Assembly: GCF_018812025.1 (NCBI RefSeq)
Contig: NC_063052.1
Span: forward strand, 14,905,501-14,969,500
DNA length: 64,000 bases
Reading direction: 5' to 3'
Origin: Megalobrama amblycephala
Taxonomy: Eukaryota > Chordata > Actinopteri > Cypriniformes > Xenocyprididae
The notes beneath the pieces are model-generated. The model made no database searches. It was given only the letters and a program-made list of their open reading frames with translations, and had not been told where the DNA came from. This document shows positions 10,610 through 23,500 of the stretch, piece by piece. Made by a program: the position numbers and the translations under genes. Numbering within the stretch: the stretch's first letter is position 1; each line of letters starts with the position of its first letter.

Positions 10610-11805
10610 TACAGCTGCCAGTGATTTGTCGTAGCGCTCTGACATTTCGACAGTTCCCACCTGTCACATTTAACTGCTCCTCTATCAAAGCAGCATTCAA
10701 ACTGTCCTGTCAGAAATGCTTCAGTGATACTGTATGAAAGCTATCATCACAGAGTCAAACGCATTAATGCACCGCAACTAGATTTCATCTGACTTCATCA
10801 AAATAAACAAAGCCTACAATTACAGAGTTTTCAAACCAAAGCTGACTGCCTTTTATGACTCGTGTGTGTCTTTCAGCTGTTCTCCAGAACCAGTGACCTC
10901 TGAAGGCCGTAAATGTGTGTTTGTGTGAGCGAGTGACTGTGTCTGACAGGTGGATTGTGTCGAGGGCTCTCCAAAATCCCTCTGTCGTCTCTCGTTCTTT
11001 TTGTTTGCCCTACAAAACCAGCGTTAGGCCTATAATAAACTATTCCCTTAGTGTAAGACACCGAACTAACAGAATATTCCTTTCGATGGAAAGTCTATGG
11101 AATTGTTTGCGAATCCAGTTATGCAGTGTGTGCCCATGAAACCGTACAGGGAAAAGATCAAGTCAGTGTCTTGTAGGTAAACGTAGACAAGCTCCTGAAA
11201 GAAGATAGGCCTCCTTTTGTAATTGTGCTGAAACACAAATCCATCTCCCTCACAGCGCCTCCGCTCGCAGCTTAATGAGCGTGTGGCCCGCCATCAATTA
11301 ATCAGTCGACTCATGGACGCTCTCGATCGGGTTCCTGCCTGACATTTTTTATATAAAGCCTCAATTATCCATCCACGGGCGTCAGGATCTCCACATGGCT
11401 CGGCGGGTCACACCACACAGACTAGTTCTCGGGTTGCAAGCTTCCACAAAAACTCCATCACCCGAGTGCTTTGGAAGTTGAATGGTCGAAATGAGAAGGC
11501 TGCTCAATAATTTACCTGCTGACAATATCACGTTCCTCCCAGTTACATGGAGACGGAGAAAATCGTCTGTTCTCTTTGTCCTGAAGGAGATCGGGATGGT
11601 CTGACGTCAGCAGATGTAATTGTTGGTGATTATTGTACCTTCAGCATATGTCAAAGAAATGTTAGAATGTTCATTAATTATTGATGTTGCAATTAAAAGA
11701 CAGTAGTAAAATTATTTTAAACATGTTTTATGATTATTTTTAATAGAATTATTAAACCTACGGTTACAGACAACATGGGATATCTGTACAGAGTCATGCA
11801 ATATA
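10610..11805. other. Non-repetitive rbm24 upstream region
   Basis: No gene seen. From about 11235 to 11620 the sequence is low in repeats and balanced in composition, with paired homeodomain-like motifs (CATCAATTAATCAGT near 11292, TCAATTATCCATCCA near 11362) and CpGs. It is a candidate enhancer, judged only by its contrast with the surrounding repeats. Confidence 0.35.
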
Positions 11806-11810
11806 TATAC

Positions 11811-12468
11811 AGTACCAGTCAAAAGTTTTTAATGTTTTTGAAAGAAGTCTCTTTTGCTCATCAAGGCTGCATTTATTTAATCAAAAATACAGAAAAATCA
11901 GTAAAATTGTGAAATATTATTACAATTTCAAATAATGGTTTTCTATTTGATTATATTTTAAAATATAATTTATTTTTGTGATGCAAAGCTGAATTTTCAG
12001 CATCATTACTCCAGTTTTCAGTGTCACATGATCCTTCAGAAATCATTCTAATATGATGATTTATTATCAATGTTGTGCTGCTTAATATTTTTTTATAACC
12101 TGTGATATTTGTTAAGGATTCTTTGATGAATAAAAAGTTTTAAAAAAAGGACAGCATTTGTTTAAAATAGAAATACATTGAAAATACCTGAGCAGCAAAT
12201 CAGCATATTAGAATGATTTCTGAAGGATCATGTGACACTGAAGACTGGAGTAATGATGCTGAAAATTCAGCTTTGCATAACAAAAATAAATTATATTTTA
12301 AAGTATAGTAAAATAGAAAAACAATATTTTGAATTGTAATAATATTTCACAATATTACTGATTTTTCTGTATTTTTGATCAAATAATTGTAGATTTGATG
12401 AGCAGAAGAGACTTCTTTAAAAATAACATTAAAAATAGTCATGTGTCCAAACTTTTGACCATTACTGT
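11811..12468. mobile_element. Fold-back element of the TGTCACATGATCC family
   Basis: Left end CAGTCAAAAGTTTTTAATG and right end CAAACTTTTGACCATTACTG are inverted. Both arms hold the CACATGATCCTTCAGAAATC core in opposite orientations (12027 and 12214). Confidence 0.75.
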
Positions 12469-12488
12469 CTATATGTGTGTGTGTATAT

Positions 12489-12489
12489 G

Positions 12490-12530
<41 letters not shown>

Positions 12531-12531
12531 G
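12489..12531. repeat. (GATA)n microsatellite
   Basis: About ten AGAT units. Confidence 0.95.
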
Positions 12532-12964
12532 TTTAATCTAAAATATTAATATTCACGAAAAGGTGTCTGTTTCTGATAAAATACCCCAAAACCCCAAAAA
12601 ACGAAAGGTGTTGAATACACAAGTTTAATGCTGCAAATATTCTGGAGACGCAGGAAACATGTCCGGACACTCACTCTGTGTTTAGTTACAATGACACAGC
12701 ATCTGAAAGGCGTCCATTCTCCAGCACATCTGTGTATCTTTCTCACCTGAAGAACTCTTTTACCTCTCTTACACTCGCCACCTGCCAAGATCTTCCAACG
12801 GACAAGATCTGCCTGATAAGATATGCTGGGTTGACTTCTTATCTCTGATAACCATGTCTATTATTAGCGACCAAGCACAAGGTGTGTGGGAACTTTTTGT
12901 TTTTGTTAGGAAATTTTTTCCTCTGCCATGAGAGTCTATGGCATAAAGTTGTGAAATTCTGCTT

Positions 12965-13666
12965 GAAGGGTTATTTCTGTCATTAATTACTCCACACCTG
13001 TAGGACCTTCGTTCATCTTCAGAAGACAAATTAAGATATTTTTGATGAAATCCTAGAGGTACATGACTCGTCCAATACTTTCAAGGTCCAGAAAGGTGCT
13101 AAAGACATCGTTAAAACAGTCATGTGACTGCAGTGGTTCAACCTTAATGTTATGAAGAGACGAAAATACTTTTTGTGCTCAAAAACAAAACAAAAATAAC
13201 CACTTTATTCAACAATCTCTTCTCTTCTGTGTCATTCTCATCCGTTGTTTACGTCCAGCGCTTCCAGGTTCTACGTCAGAATGCTGACTCGTTATTGGCC
13301 GGCTCCTGCATCACATGATCAGCTTTGGCCAATACTGGACGTAAACACGGAATCCCTCACTGTGCGTCACCTGTGTAAGGGAAGATGTTGTTGAATAAAT
13401 TCATTACTTTTGTTTTGTTTTTGCACACAAAAAGTATTCTTCGTCTCTTCATAACATAAGGTTGAACCACTGCAGTCACATGACTGTTTTAACAATGTCT
13501 TTCTGGACCTTGAAAGTTTTGATTATATTGGATGAGTCATATACCTCTCGGATTTCATCAAAAATATCTTAATTTGTGTTCTGAAGATGAACGAAGGTCT
13601 TACAGAGGTAGGTGTGGAGTAATTAATGACAGAAATTTCATTTTTTTGGGTGAAATAACCCTTTAA
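12965..13666. mobile_element. Fold-back element, about 700 bp
   Basis: Arms 12965-13250 and 13380-13666 are inverted copies (AAGGGTTATTTCTGTCATTA at the start, complement at the end; AAGATATTTTTGATGAAATCC at 13034 and its complement at 13550). The centre is GC-richer, with inverted CCAAT-type motifs (TTATTGGCCGG, TTTGGCCAATA). It lies 0.8 kb upstream of rbm24. Confidence 0.8.
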
Positions 13667-14079
13667 AGTCAAAATGCTTTATTCATTTCAATCTGATACT
13701 CAACTCTACGCTCTAAAGGGGCCAAAAGGGGACCAAATAAACAAAATTGACAAAAATGCAAGAAATTACTCAAAGGAAAGGTCATGTTATTGAATTTATT
13801 GTGTTCTTTTCTTATTTATTAGGTCATGCACTCATAAAACTAGAGGTTTTGCCAGCAATTGCCACCAAAACATGTTAAACCAGCATCTGTAGGCTAGTTT
13901 TATCGGGTCGCTGGTCAGCTGTAGATCAGCAAAAAATAGTTTTAGGTTCCTTTAAACAAGCGTTTTCAGTGGAGATTTTTTTCTCTCTGTCGCACACAAA
14001 CGCACATGCATTTACAGAAACAACAACTGTAGTATGAAATGTCTACAATTCTATGAACAAAGGCACACAGATGCCCGTT

Positions 14080-14457
14080 GTGCGCCGTCCAGCTGTTGTT
14101 CAGCGCGCGTGGTGGGCGTGGGGTCAAGCGCGCTCGTACCTCCCTCAAACTCATCTGGGTGTGGTTTAACCGGGTGCTTTTAGGAATGGGTCACACGCAC
14201 TTTTTAGAAGTCACGTCAGTTTGGAAGAGGAGTTCGACCCACCTGATGATCCTTGGCTCAATCCGCTCCACATTAATCTACCTCTGACATTAAACCATCT
14301 GCGCGCGTGCGTTTCATATCAAACCGCATTCGCTTTTTGTAACTTCTAGTGTGTATTTTAAAGGAGCGGTGCTGTCATTATCAAAGCCTAAATTGCACTA
14401 TATCGTCTTTGCTTTTTATTTTTTATTTTTTTTGCACTTGAGAGCATTTTTGTGAGG
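14080..14457 (+). promoter_or_regulatory. rbm24: Probable rbm24 promoter and 5' UTR
   Basis: A CpG-enriched stretch (GCGCGCGTGG near 14103, CAAGCGCGCTCG near 14126, CTGCGCGCGTGCG near 14300) lies directly upstream of the start codon, between AT-rich repeats. A TATTTTAAAG sequence near 14353 is a weak TATA-like candidate. A T-rich leader precedes ATG 14458. The transcription start is not defined by the sequence alone. Confidence 0.45.
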
Positions 14458-14625
14458 ATGCATACCACCCAAAAGGACACCACTTACACCAAGATATTTG
14501 TCGGTGGTCTTCCGTATCACACGACGGACTCCAGTCTAAGGAAATATTTTGAAGTGTTTGGCGAAATTGAAGAGGCAGTGGTGATTACCGACAGACAGAC
14601 CGGGAAGTCCAGGGGTTATGGATTT
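14458..14625 (+). CDS. rbm24: rbm24 coding exon 1
   Basis: The ATG at 14458 is in a favourable context (A at -3: GAGGATGC) and gives the conserved [17 protein letters not shown] start. The donor GTAAGT at 14626 is a consensus site. The exon has 56 codons and ends after RGYGF of RNP1. Reading through the donor adds only nonconserved residues before a stop at 14664. Confidence 0.97.
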
Positions 14626-17600
14626 GTAAGTATGAAGTTGGAGGCTGTCAAACGCAAACTTTGAAACAAACAACGCATTTAAATAGGCTAATAATCAAAC
14701 GTTTTAGACTTTTAAAATTGTTTTGCGCTGTCTGCATTCACTTCTTTTACTGACTGATATTGAAACATGTGCTGTTAAAGGGACAGTTCACTTCAAAAAT
14801 GAGTTTCGTATAGGCTAACGTTACTCAGCTTCACGCTGTTCGCGAAACGCGGGACGTTTCAGTCCCCATTCACTTTCATTATATAGCGATAAAATATTAA
14901 ATGCATGTAAACGCTGTCTTTGACAGCCATCTTGCTTAACATTTTATATCGTGTTCTACCTAAGAAAAAAAGTCATACAAATTTGGAGCAAAATGCAGGT
15001 GATCATTTTTTTGTGTGTGAACGGCCCCTTTAAATCTGTGTGAATTCAAGCCGCGCGTTAATAGTGAGAATATTAGTAATTTCTGACTGAATAAAGTGCA
15101 CAATTGAAGATTAAAACAGGCCTTTGTTGGCTCAGCTGTCGAGTTTGACTTGAAGCACCCTGATAAGAGTTCCTCAGCGACTGAGTAAACAAGCCAACTG
15201 TGAAGTTTTGACAGCAGAAGTTAAAGGATTTCACAACATGACAACCTTTTGCCTGTTTCACATAAGCTTAAGTGACCTCTGTTTTTTTGTCATCTTAAAA
15301 CATGAATAAACACCAAATAATACACACCATTTTGTGTTTAAAGCCTGATTTGGGGCATAGGTCATGAATTATGTGAAGTCTGCAATAGTACCAAATAGGG
15401 GAATTGTATTTATGTCACCTAGTTTTAGAGCATTTGCTGCTTCAGTGTGTGTGTCTCATTCGCCACACTTCTGTTTTCAATCTAGGTGACCATGGCAGAC
15501 CGCTCCGCTGCAGACAGAGCCTGTAAGGACCCCAACCCCATCATTGACGGCAGGAAGGCCAATGTTAACCTGGCTTATCTCGGAGCCAAGCCACGGGTGA
15601 TGCAGCCAGGTGAGGCCTGATATGATGAGAGGAAGCCAATGGACACCAGTGCCGTTGCTCTTTTACATACTGACACAATGACTTCCAATAAACCCTGCGA
15701 GGTTTGCTTGACAAACCGCAGATGCGTTTATTTTCCAGCAACAGCATAGGCATTTTTCTTTGTTTGTACATGCGGCGATGTTTACACAAGGTTTTCACTT
15801 GTTAATTAATTGTAAACAGTGACTGTAAAGGAGATTAGAGATGTTCTTGTCTGTACTTCATGCATATGGGTTATTTTTTCATCCAAAGGCCTTAATAATG
15901 ATTATAAAACAAAGATATGACATCCAAAGTGTGTGAGGTAGTACAACTAGATCTGTTTTATTTTGTATTTTGCTACTTATAAAGGTATTTTAAAGATTTT
16001 GAAGTGTCAAAAGGTCATTCGGTTTAACCGTCCAACCATTCATTTGTGATCTAAAAATGTATATATTTTTTATTCTGGCATGATTTTATAACATCATATA
16101 TCAACATAGTGCAAAATGGCATTAAAATTATGTGTAGAAGTCGTTGCTTTGTAATGAGAAAGAATGTCCGGAAAAACGAATTTCACTGATGTCATTTGGA
16201 GTAACCGATATAAAGGGACCGTTTTGGATCAAGTCATGTGGTCAGTATCATGTGACATCATTCAGACACCTGCAAAGGACCACATGGTCGTGAAGCAAAG
16301 TAACTAACTCTCTCTTAACTATTTGAAAAATTCATGTTTTCATGTGCAGAAACATCAGGTCATTCGGTGCAACCGCTATAAAACATGGAAAATGTTGTAA
16401 TATTTTAAAAACTTGTACTAAATATAAAATGTTTAATTGTCCTTTTGCTAGATATCAGCCTGTTAGCATTGTCTGAAAATATTGTCATTCGGTAAAACCG
16501 AAATTTTGGTTAAACCGAATGACTTTTTGGTGACAAATTTTGTCCGTCTTGTAAAAAATGACAAAATTGATTATAAAAACCACATAATCTCATTGTTAAC
16601 ACTTAATAAAACTTCAAATATTTTCTGTTTTGTAGAAGTTTGCCGAGTCGGTGCATTGATAAAAGTGTAAAAAAAAACATTAGTTCTCATATTTACCTTC
16701 ACCTACAGTCATCTTCAGCAGGTTTAGATTATAATATTACTGATCAGAGATCAGTATTAACATGCATCTTATGCATTTGTGTGCAGGTTTCACTTTCGGC
16801 GTCCCTCAGATTCACCCGGCTTTCATCCAAAGACCATATGGGTGAGTAACGGCAACACCTAGAATTTCCTAGAGTTGATTATGCATGTGTTTAGTGGTAG
16901 TTTTAAATATCAAACCAGCTTTAGGACCAGATTATGACATCACGGAGGCTTTGATATGTCATTAAGAAATGCATTTTAATAGGGAATACATGACGTTCAA
17001 TGCAATTCTGATGTAATTTGATGTTGAGAGAGAGAGTGTGTGTGTGTTTGTGTGTAAATGTATGTGAGTAAGACACTGGACATTACAGCCTGACTCAATG
17101 TTGTCTATCTTTCTCTGGTCCGACAGGCTCGATTTGGGTTAAGATAACTGGTGGTTTGAGGAATAGCTCTGAGAGCGTTGTGCAGATCTGTAGCTACAGT
17201 ACCTGTAGACTCAAACACACACAAACGAGCTCGAAAATGGTGATTACAGATGCATGTATGTTGGTTTTATTTTGGTTTGGACTTTCACTTTTAATAGTAC
17301 ATAGAGCTGTGTGTGCCTTTTTACCGTTATGAAGTGGTGTTGATAGCTTAACTGTGTGCATTTTTTTTAATTTAATGGAAAAAAGGCTGATTTTGGGGTG
17401 CTGAATTTCCATGTTGTGGAGGAGTGATGACTTTGCCACGGAGCAAAGTTTGCTTCCTTTTATTTTCTTCACTTGCTGGAGCTTGTTTTTGATCATTTTC
17501 ACTTTTGTTGTGTTTTCTGGTGTCTTGTTATTGGAGTGAGTGCCATTTTTGTTTTGTGTGCCGTTGTTGATCCCTCTTCACGCCAACCCAACAGCCCGAC

Positions 17601-20472
17601 TACAAACTTTTTTTGCACGTTGCGGTTTTATTTTGCTCACTTGACTGGGAGTCCTGTCACACTCACAGCACAGAGACTATGACACGTACTCACCCTTTAC
17701 CGTTCTCTCCCGTCTCCATTGTGTCTGTTCACTTCTCCTTCTCTTTCAGCTCTCGCTCTCTGTCTCTCCGCTGTCGTCTCTCTTTGCTCTGGCCCTATAA
17801 GGCGTCCTGCGGTGGATCCAGAGTCCCTAGAGTCCGGCCGTTTCTCTCTCAGTGATGATGTGCTTGTTGTACATTCCCTGTCATCCATTTCTGTAGGAAT
17901 TCTTAAACCGACCGGACAGTTTAAAGGGATATTCGCACACAAAAAGTTTTTTGTTTTTTCTTCAGTGAAACACAAAAAGAGATGGATGTCTGAGATGTTC
18001 TTTTCTAGACAACAAAGATGGATCATTTTTATAATGCCAAATATAACTCAAAATTCTGACTATATCTCGCAATTCTGACTTTATAACTCGCAATTCTGAC
18101 TTTATAACTCGCAATTCTGACTTTATATCTCGCAATTCTGACTTTATATCTCGCAATTCTGACTTTATATCTCGCAATTCTGACTTTATAACTCGCAATT
18201 CTGACTTTATAACTCGCAATTCTGACTTTATAACTCGCAATTCTGACTTTATATCTCGCAATTCTGACTTTATAACTCGCAATTCTGACTTTATATCTCG
18301 CAATTCTGACTTTATATCTCGCAATTCTGACTATATCTCGCAATTCTGACTATATCATGCAATTCTGACTATATCTCGCAATTCTGACTTTATATCTCGC
18401 AATTCTGACTTTATATCATGCAATTCTGACTATATCTCGCAATTCTGACTTTATATCACGCAATTCTGACTATATCTCGCAATTCTGACTTTATATCTCG
18501 CAATTCTGACTTTATATCTCGCAATTCTGACTATATCTCGCAATTCTGACTTTATATCTCGCAATTCTGACTTTATAACTCGCAATTCTGACTTTATAAC
18601 TCGCAATTCTGACTTTATAACTCGCAATTCTGACTTTATATCTCGCAATTCTGACTTTATATCTCGCAATTCTGACTTTATAACTCGCAATTCTGACTTT
18701 ATATCTCGCAATTCTGACTTTATATCTCGCAATTCTGACTTTATAACTCGCAATTCTGACTATATCTCGCAATTCTGACTATATCTCGCAATTCTGACTA
18801 TATCTCGCAATTCTGACTATCTCGCAATTCTGACTTTATAACTCGCAATTCTGACTTTATAACTCGCAATTCTGACTTTATATCTCGCAATTCTGACTTT
18901 ATATCTCGCAATTCTGACTATATCTCGCAATTCTGACTATATCTCGCAATTCTGACTTTATAACTCGCAATTCTGACTTTATATCTCGCAATTCTGACTA
19001 TATCTCGCAATTCTGACTTTATAACTCGCAATTCTGACTTTATAACTCGCAATTCTGACTTTATAACTCGCAATTCTGACTTTATATCTCGCAATTCTGA
19101 CTATATCTCGCAATTCTGACTATATCTCGCAATTCTGACTTTATATCTCGCAATTCTGACTTTATATCTCGCAATTCTGACTATATCTCGCAATTCTGAC
19201 TTTATATCTCGCAATTCTGACTATATCTCGCAATTCTGACTTTATATCTCGCAATTCTGACTATATCTAATATCTAATCTAGGTAAAAACTCTCCTACAT
19301 AATTATTGAATGGGTTCAGAAGTATATAGAGTGCAAGTCATATGGAATATTTTATGTTTATGGTGCCATTTTTGGAGCTTGGCATTAAAAAAAATCAACA
19401 TGTACGTTTACTATATGGAAATGAACAGCTCATGCATTCGGTCTTGTCTTATTTTATGTCTCTAGAAAGAAAATACAGGTTTAGAATGACACGAGGGTGA
19501 GTAAATAACCGAGTTTATTACTTGTACTGCATTTATTTGATCAAAATAAAGTACAAACCGTAATATTGTGAAATAAAAAAAATGTAATTTATTCCTGTGA
19601 TCAAAGCTGAATTTTCAACATCTTTATTAGTACCAGTCAAAAGTTTGCACACATTACTATTTTTAATGTTTTTGAAAGAAGTCTCGTCTGCTCATCAAGC
19701 CTGCATTTATTCGATCAAAAATACAGAAAAATCAGTAATATTGTGAAATATTATTACAATTTAAAATTATGATTTTCTATTTTAATACACTCTAAAATAG
19801 AATTTATCTCTGTAATGCAAAGCTGAATTTTCAGCATCATTACTCGTCTTCAGTGTCACATGATCCTTCAGAAATCATTCTAATATGATGATTTGCTGCT
19901 CAAGAAACATTTCTGAATATTACACAAATATTTTTGTGTATTTTGAATATTCTTTTGAATATAAACATTGATTTGAAATAGAAATATTTTGCAACATTAT
20001 AAATGGGGTAATCTTGCATATTCAATACATCCTTGCTGAATTAGTATTTCTTTAAAAAAAAATTAAAATAAATTCTTACTGACCCCAAACCTAACTCTAG
20101 ACCACCCCAAAGGCAGAAAGACACAGAAACAAGTTTACAGTCGCAACTCTGACAATCTACTGTAAAATCAGCAGGCTTAAACAAAAGCGCCAGGCGTTCA
20201 GTGTGATTATTAAATCCGTGGAGGATTCCACAGCGTGTGCGTCTGCGCGTGGGTGAGTGTGTGTCTGTTTGTGACATGCATGCATGTGTTTGCCGTGTTG
20301 TGAGCCCTCTGCTGTGACAAACAAATGTCTGGATGCCACAGCCCCCTGAGCGAGCCTTCGTCACATGGCCCTGTGCGGCGTTAAGGAAAACAAGCTTCAC
20401 CATTGTTTTGCACAAAGGCTGTAGTGCTGACACTGCAGTCGCATGAAGCTTTCTCTCGCTCTTTAACACTCA

Positions 20473-20504
<32 letters not shown>

Positions 20505-23500
20505 GGCTCCGGTCACTGTCACACACTCGCTCTCGGTTTAGAGGGCTGGGCCGCTCCTGACATTTAGCTTCCAGATAAACTCAACATGTGCCACTGAGAT
20601 GGCACCTCTCGCCTAGCACAAGTGCATTGTGTTCAAGAGGACCTGTTATGCTTTCTTTACTGTTTGAGCATGAAAAAGCTGGGAGTTATTCTCTATATCA
20701 GCGTCACTGTTTCTTCCGGGAACGAATACATCACAATATTCCTCATTTAAATAATTAATGCGCAGAATAAAGGGGCGGGGCCTGCTTGAGTTAGTTAGTA
20801 GTGTGTTGAAACTGGCGGTTATGGTTATTTCCCAAACACCAATCACAACACACTGCTCCAGCAGACCAATCAGAGCACATTGTGCTTTTCAGAAGGCGGG
20901 GCTTCATAGAGACAGGAACTAAACAGAGCGTTACTGACAGACTGGGAAGAGAGGAGCTGCAACAATGGAGAATATGAGGAAAATAATCAACATTCAAGCA
21001 GGAAAACCTGCTCTAGTACACAAAAACACAATCAAAACTTTATAAAACAGCATAATAGGTCCTCTTTTTGATGGTGTTGTCAGGGAGCTTTATACTTTTG
21101 ACCTTGCAGCTGTTGAAAAAGGTTGCCAAATGCGACCAAACGGTGTTGGTAGTCAAATTGTGACTGTGTAATATATGGGTCAGGTTTAAAATGTGCAAAG
21201 TCATGCCTGTTCTGCAACTTTCTTTGTAGGGCCATCATCACACATAGAGTGTAAAAACAACATGTACGGATGATGATTAGGCACATCTTTCTAATTAGTC
21301 CAAAACGTGTAGAATATGTAAGTCTAGTTGCCCTGATTGTACAGCTGAGATCTTATTTTTTTAGACACAAACCTCAGTTTTCCTGGTCTGGAGCGCTGTT
21401 GAGTGGCACTTTATTTTTAATCTTTATTTTACTGGTTCTTTGTATAAATCATCCGTCACCTAGGCTCAACACTATGCATCTGATCACTAGACAGACGAAT
21501 ATGTCGAAGGTGAAATCTTTTAGCATTTAGAAAATGGCACTCTCATGCAGAATGACCGAGGAAGCAGAAAATAGCGTCCAGCCCTCGCTGTCACTCACAC
21601 TGACTGTGTCCTTTATTTAACACTAAAGTGGTTGCGCAAGATTTCTGTCATTTCTCTGTAACCTGGTACTGCTTTTAGAAAGCTTGTTCAGTTGTATGAA
21701 TCCCAATGTGCTAACAATAACAGAGTGTTGTCAAAAGTACCAAAGTCGGTACTGAAATTTTAAAAATGTGATGCTTTTAGCGCTGTTAAGTGCATTCGTA
21801 AACACCCGATTGGCCATTGTGTTCATGCGCTCAACAGATATGTCTGCGATTGGCTGCAATGATTAATGCTTCAAAAACATGTTATAAATAGAAATCGATG
21901 ACCAGTGTTCCCAAGTCGTATTGGGCTACTTTAACATTGTTGCCGCGGGTTGATGATATTTAGCCCCTGGCATGATCATTTTACCAGGTAACCCCACAAT
22001 TGGGCTAGTTTTGAGTAGCAATTTTGTTGTGAAAACCTGGCAACCCTGTCAATGACGCTCTTCACCGAGCGCTTAATGCTGCATTCGCATTTACTTTGAA
22101 TGGGTGACGTCATGTGTTGCTGAACTGAATTGTGGGTTCCGTCACGTTGCTTCACTCGCGTTACTCGCGGGCAAAAGTTGAAGATTTCTCAACTTTTCAA
22201 GCACCAACGCAGGCGTCAGCCAATCAGATCATGCAACACTGGAAAGTAATGTAATTGGCTGTTGTCACTATGCCTCTGCTGACTGCATGTGCTCCTCCCC
22301 AAACTGACGAGGCATTTGCGTGTCATTCGCAACGCTTGATGGAGGGCGTGTCTGAAGCTTGGTGCTGACGCGAGCTTCATAGTGACAACAGCCAATCAAA
22401 TTACTGCGTTGATGCATTTCTAATAAATAGAGTATTTATACAGCGTATGCATGCAAATATTTCTTAAATATATACATGTATGTGTGTATTTAAATATACA
22501 TAATTATACACAGTACACATATATTTTGGATGCGATTAATCGTTTGACACACCTACGATTTTACTGTGAAAAGGGTCCATAGATAAAAAGCCAAGTTAAA
22601 TCCATGTAAACATCCCCGCCGTAAGTGATTGGTCAAACAATCAGATGCTCCGCCTCCAAAGTCACATCATTGGATGCATGAACGCATTTAGCTAGCGAAT
22701 GCAATAGGGTATTTGCATAAGGCGTTTAAAGTTGAGAAATGTTAAACTTTTGAAAATTAAATAAAAAATAAACTTAAACATTTTGAAAACAAAGAATCGT
22801 GTAAAATCCAATAAGCTTTGAGATTATTACTTGTGACATTAGAACAATATACATATGGATATGAGAACATATGTATAAAACTAAATTAAACAATCTCTTT
22901 TTTTTTTTTAAATAAAACATTTTTATTTAATTTCATGAGCATTTTAATTAAAAGGTTAGTTCACCCAAAAATGAAAATAATGTCATTAATTACTCACCCT
23001 CATGTCGTTCCACACCTGTAAGACCTTCAATCTTCGGAACACAAATTAAGATATTTTAGTTGAAATCCGATGGCTCAGTGAGGCCTGCATAGCCAGCAAT
23101 GACATTTCCTCTCTCAAGATCCATTAATGTACTAAAAACATATTTAAATCAGTTCATGTGAGTACAGTGGTTCAATATTATTATTATAAAGCCACAAGAA
23201 TATTTTTGGTGCACCAAAAAAAAAACAAAATAACGACTTATTTAGTGATGGCCGATTTCAAAACACTGCTTCATGAAGCTTCGGAGTGTTATGAATCTTT
23301 TGTGTCGAATTATGATTCGGATCGCGTGTCAAACTGCTGAAATCACGTGACTTTGGCGCTCCGAACCGCTGATTCGACACACTGATTCATAACGCTCTGA
23401 AGCTTCACTATATAAGTTTTGTTTTTTTTGCCGCACCAAAAATATTCTCGTGGCTTTATAATATTAATATTGAACCACTGTACTCGCATGAACTGATTTA

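Noticed and set aside
14452..14457. Upstream GTG as an rbm24 start, adding two residues
   Set aside because: The ATG at 14458 matches the conserved MHTTQKD start and has A at -3.
17962..18772. Antisense ORFs encoding RDIKSEL or KVRIASY repeats
   Set aside because: The 21-bp minisatellite unit is a multiple of three, so it stays open by chance.
18042..19268. CRISPR-like regular repeat pattern
   Set aside because: There are no unique spacers, the units are head to tail, and the genome is vertebrate.
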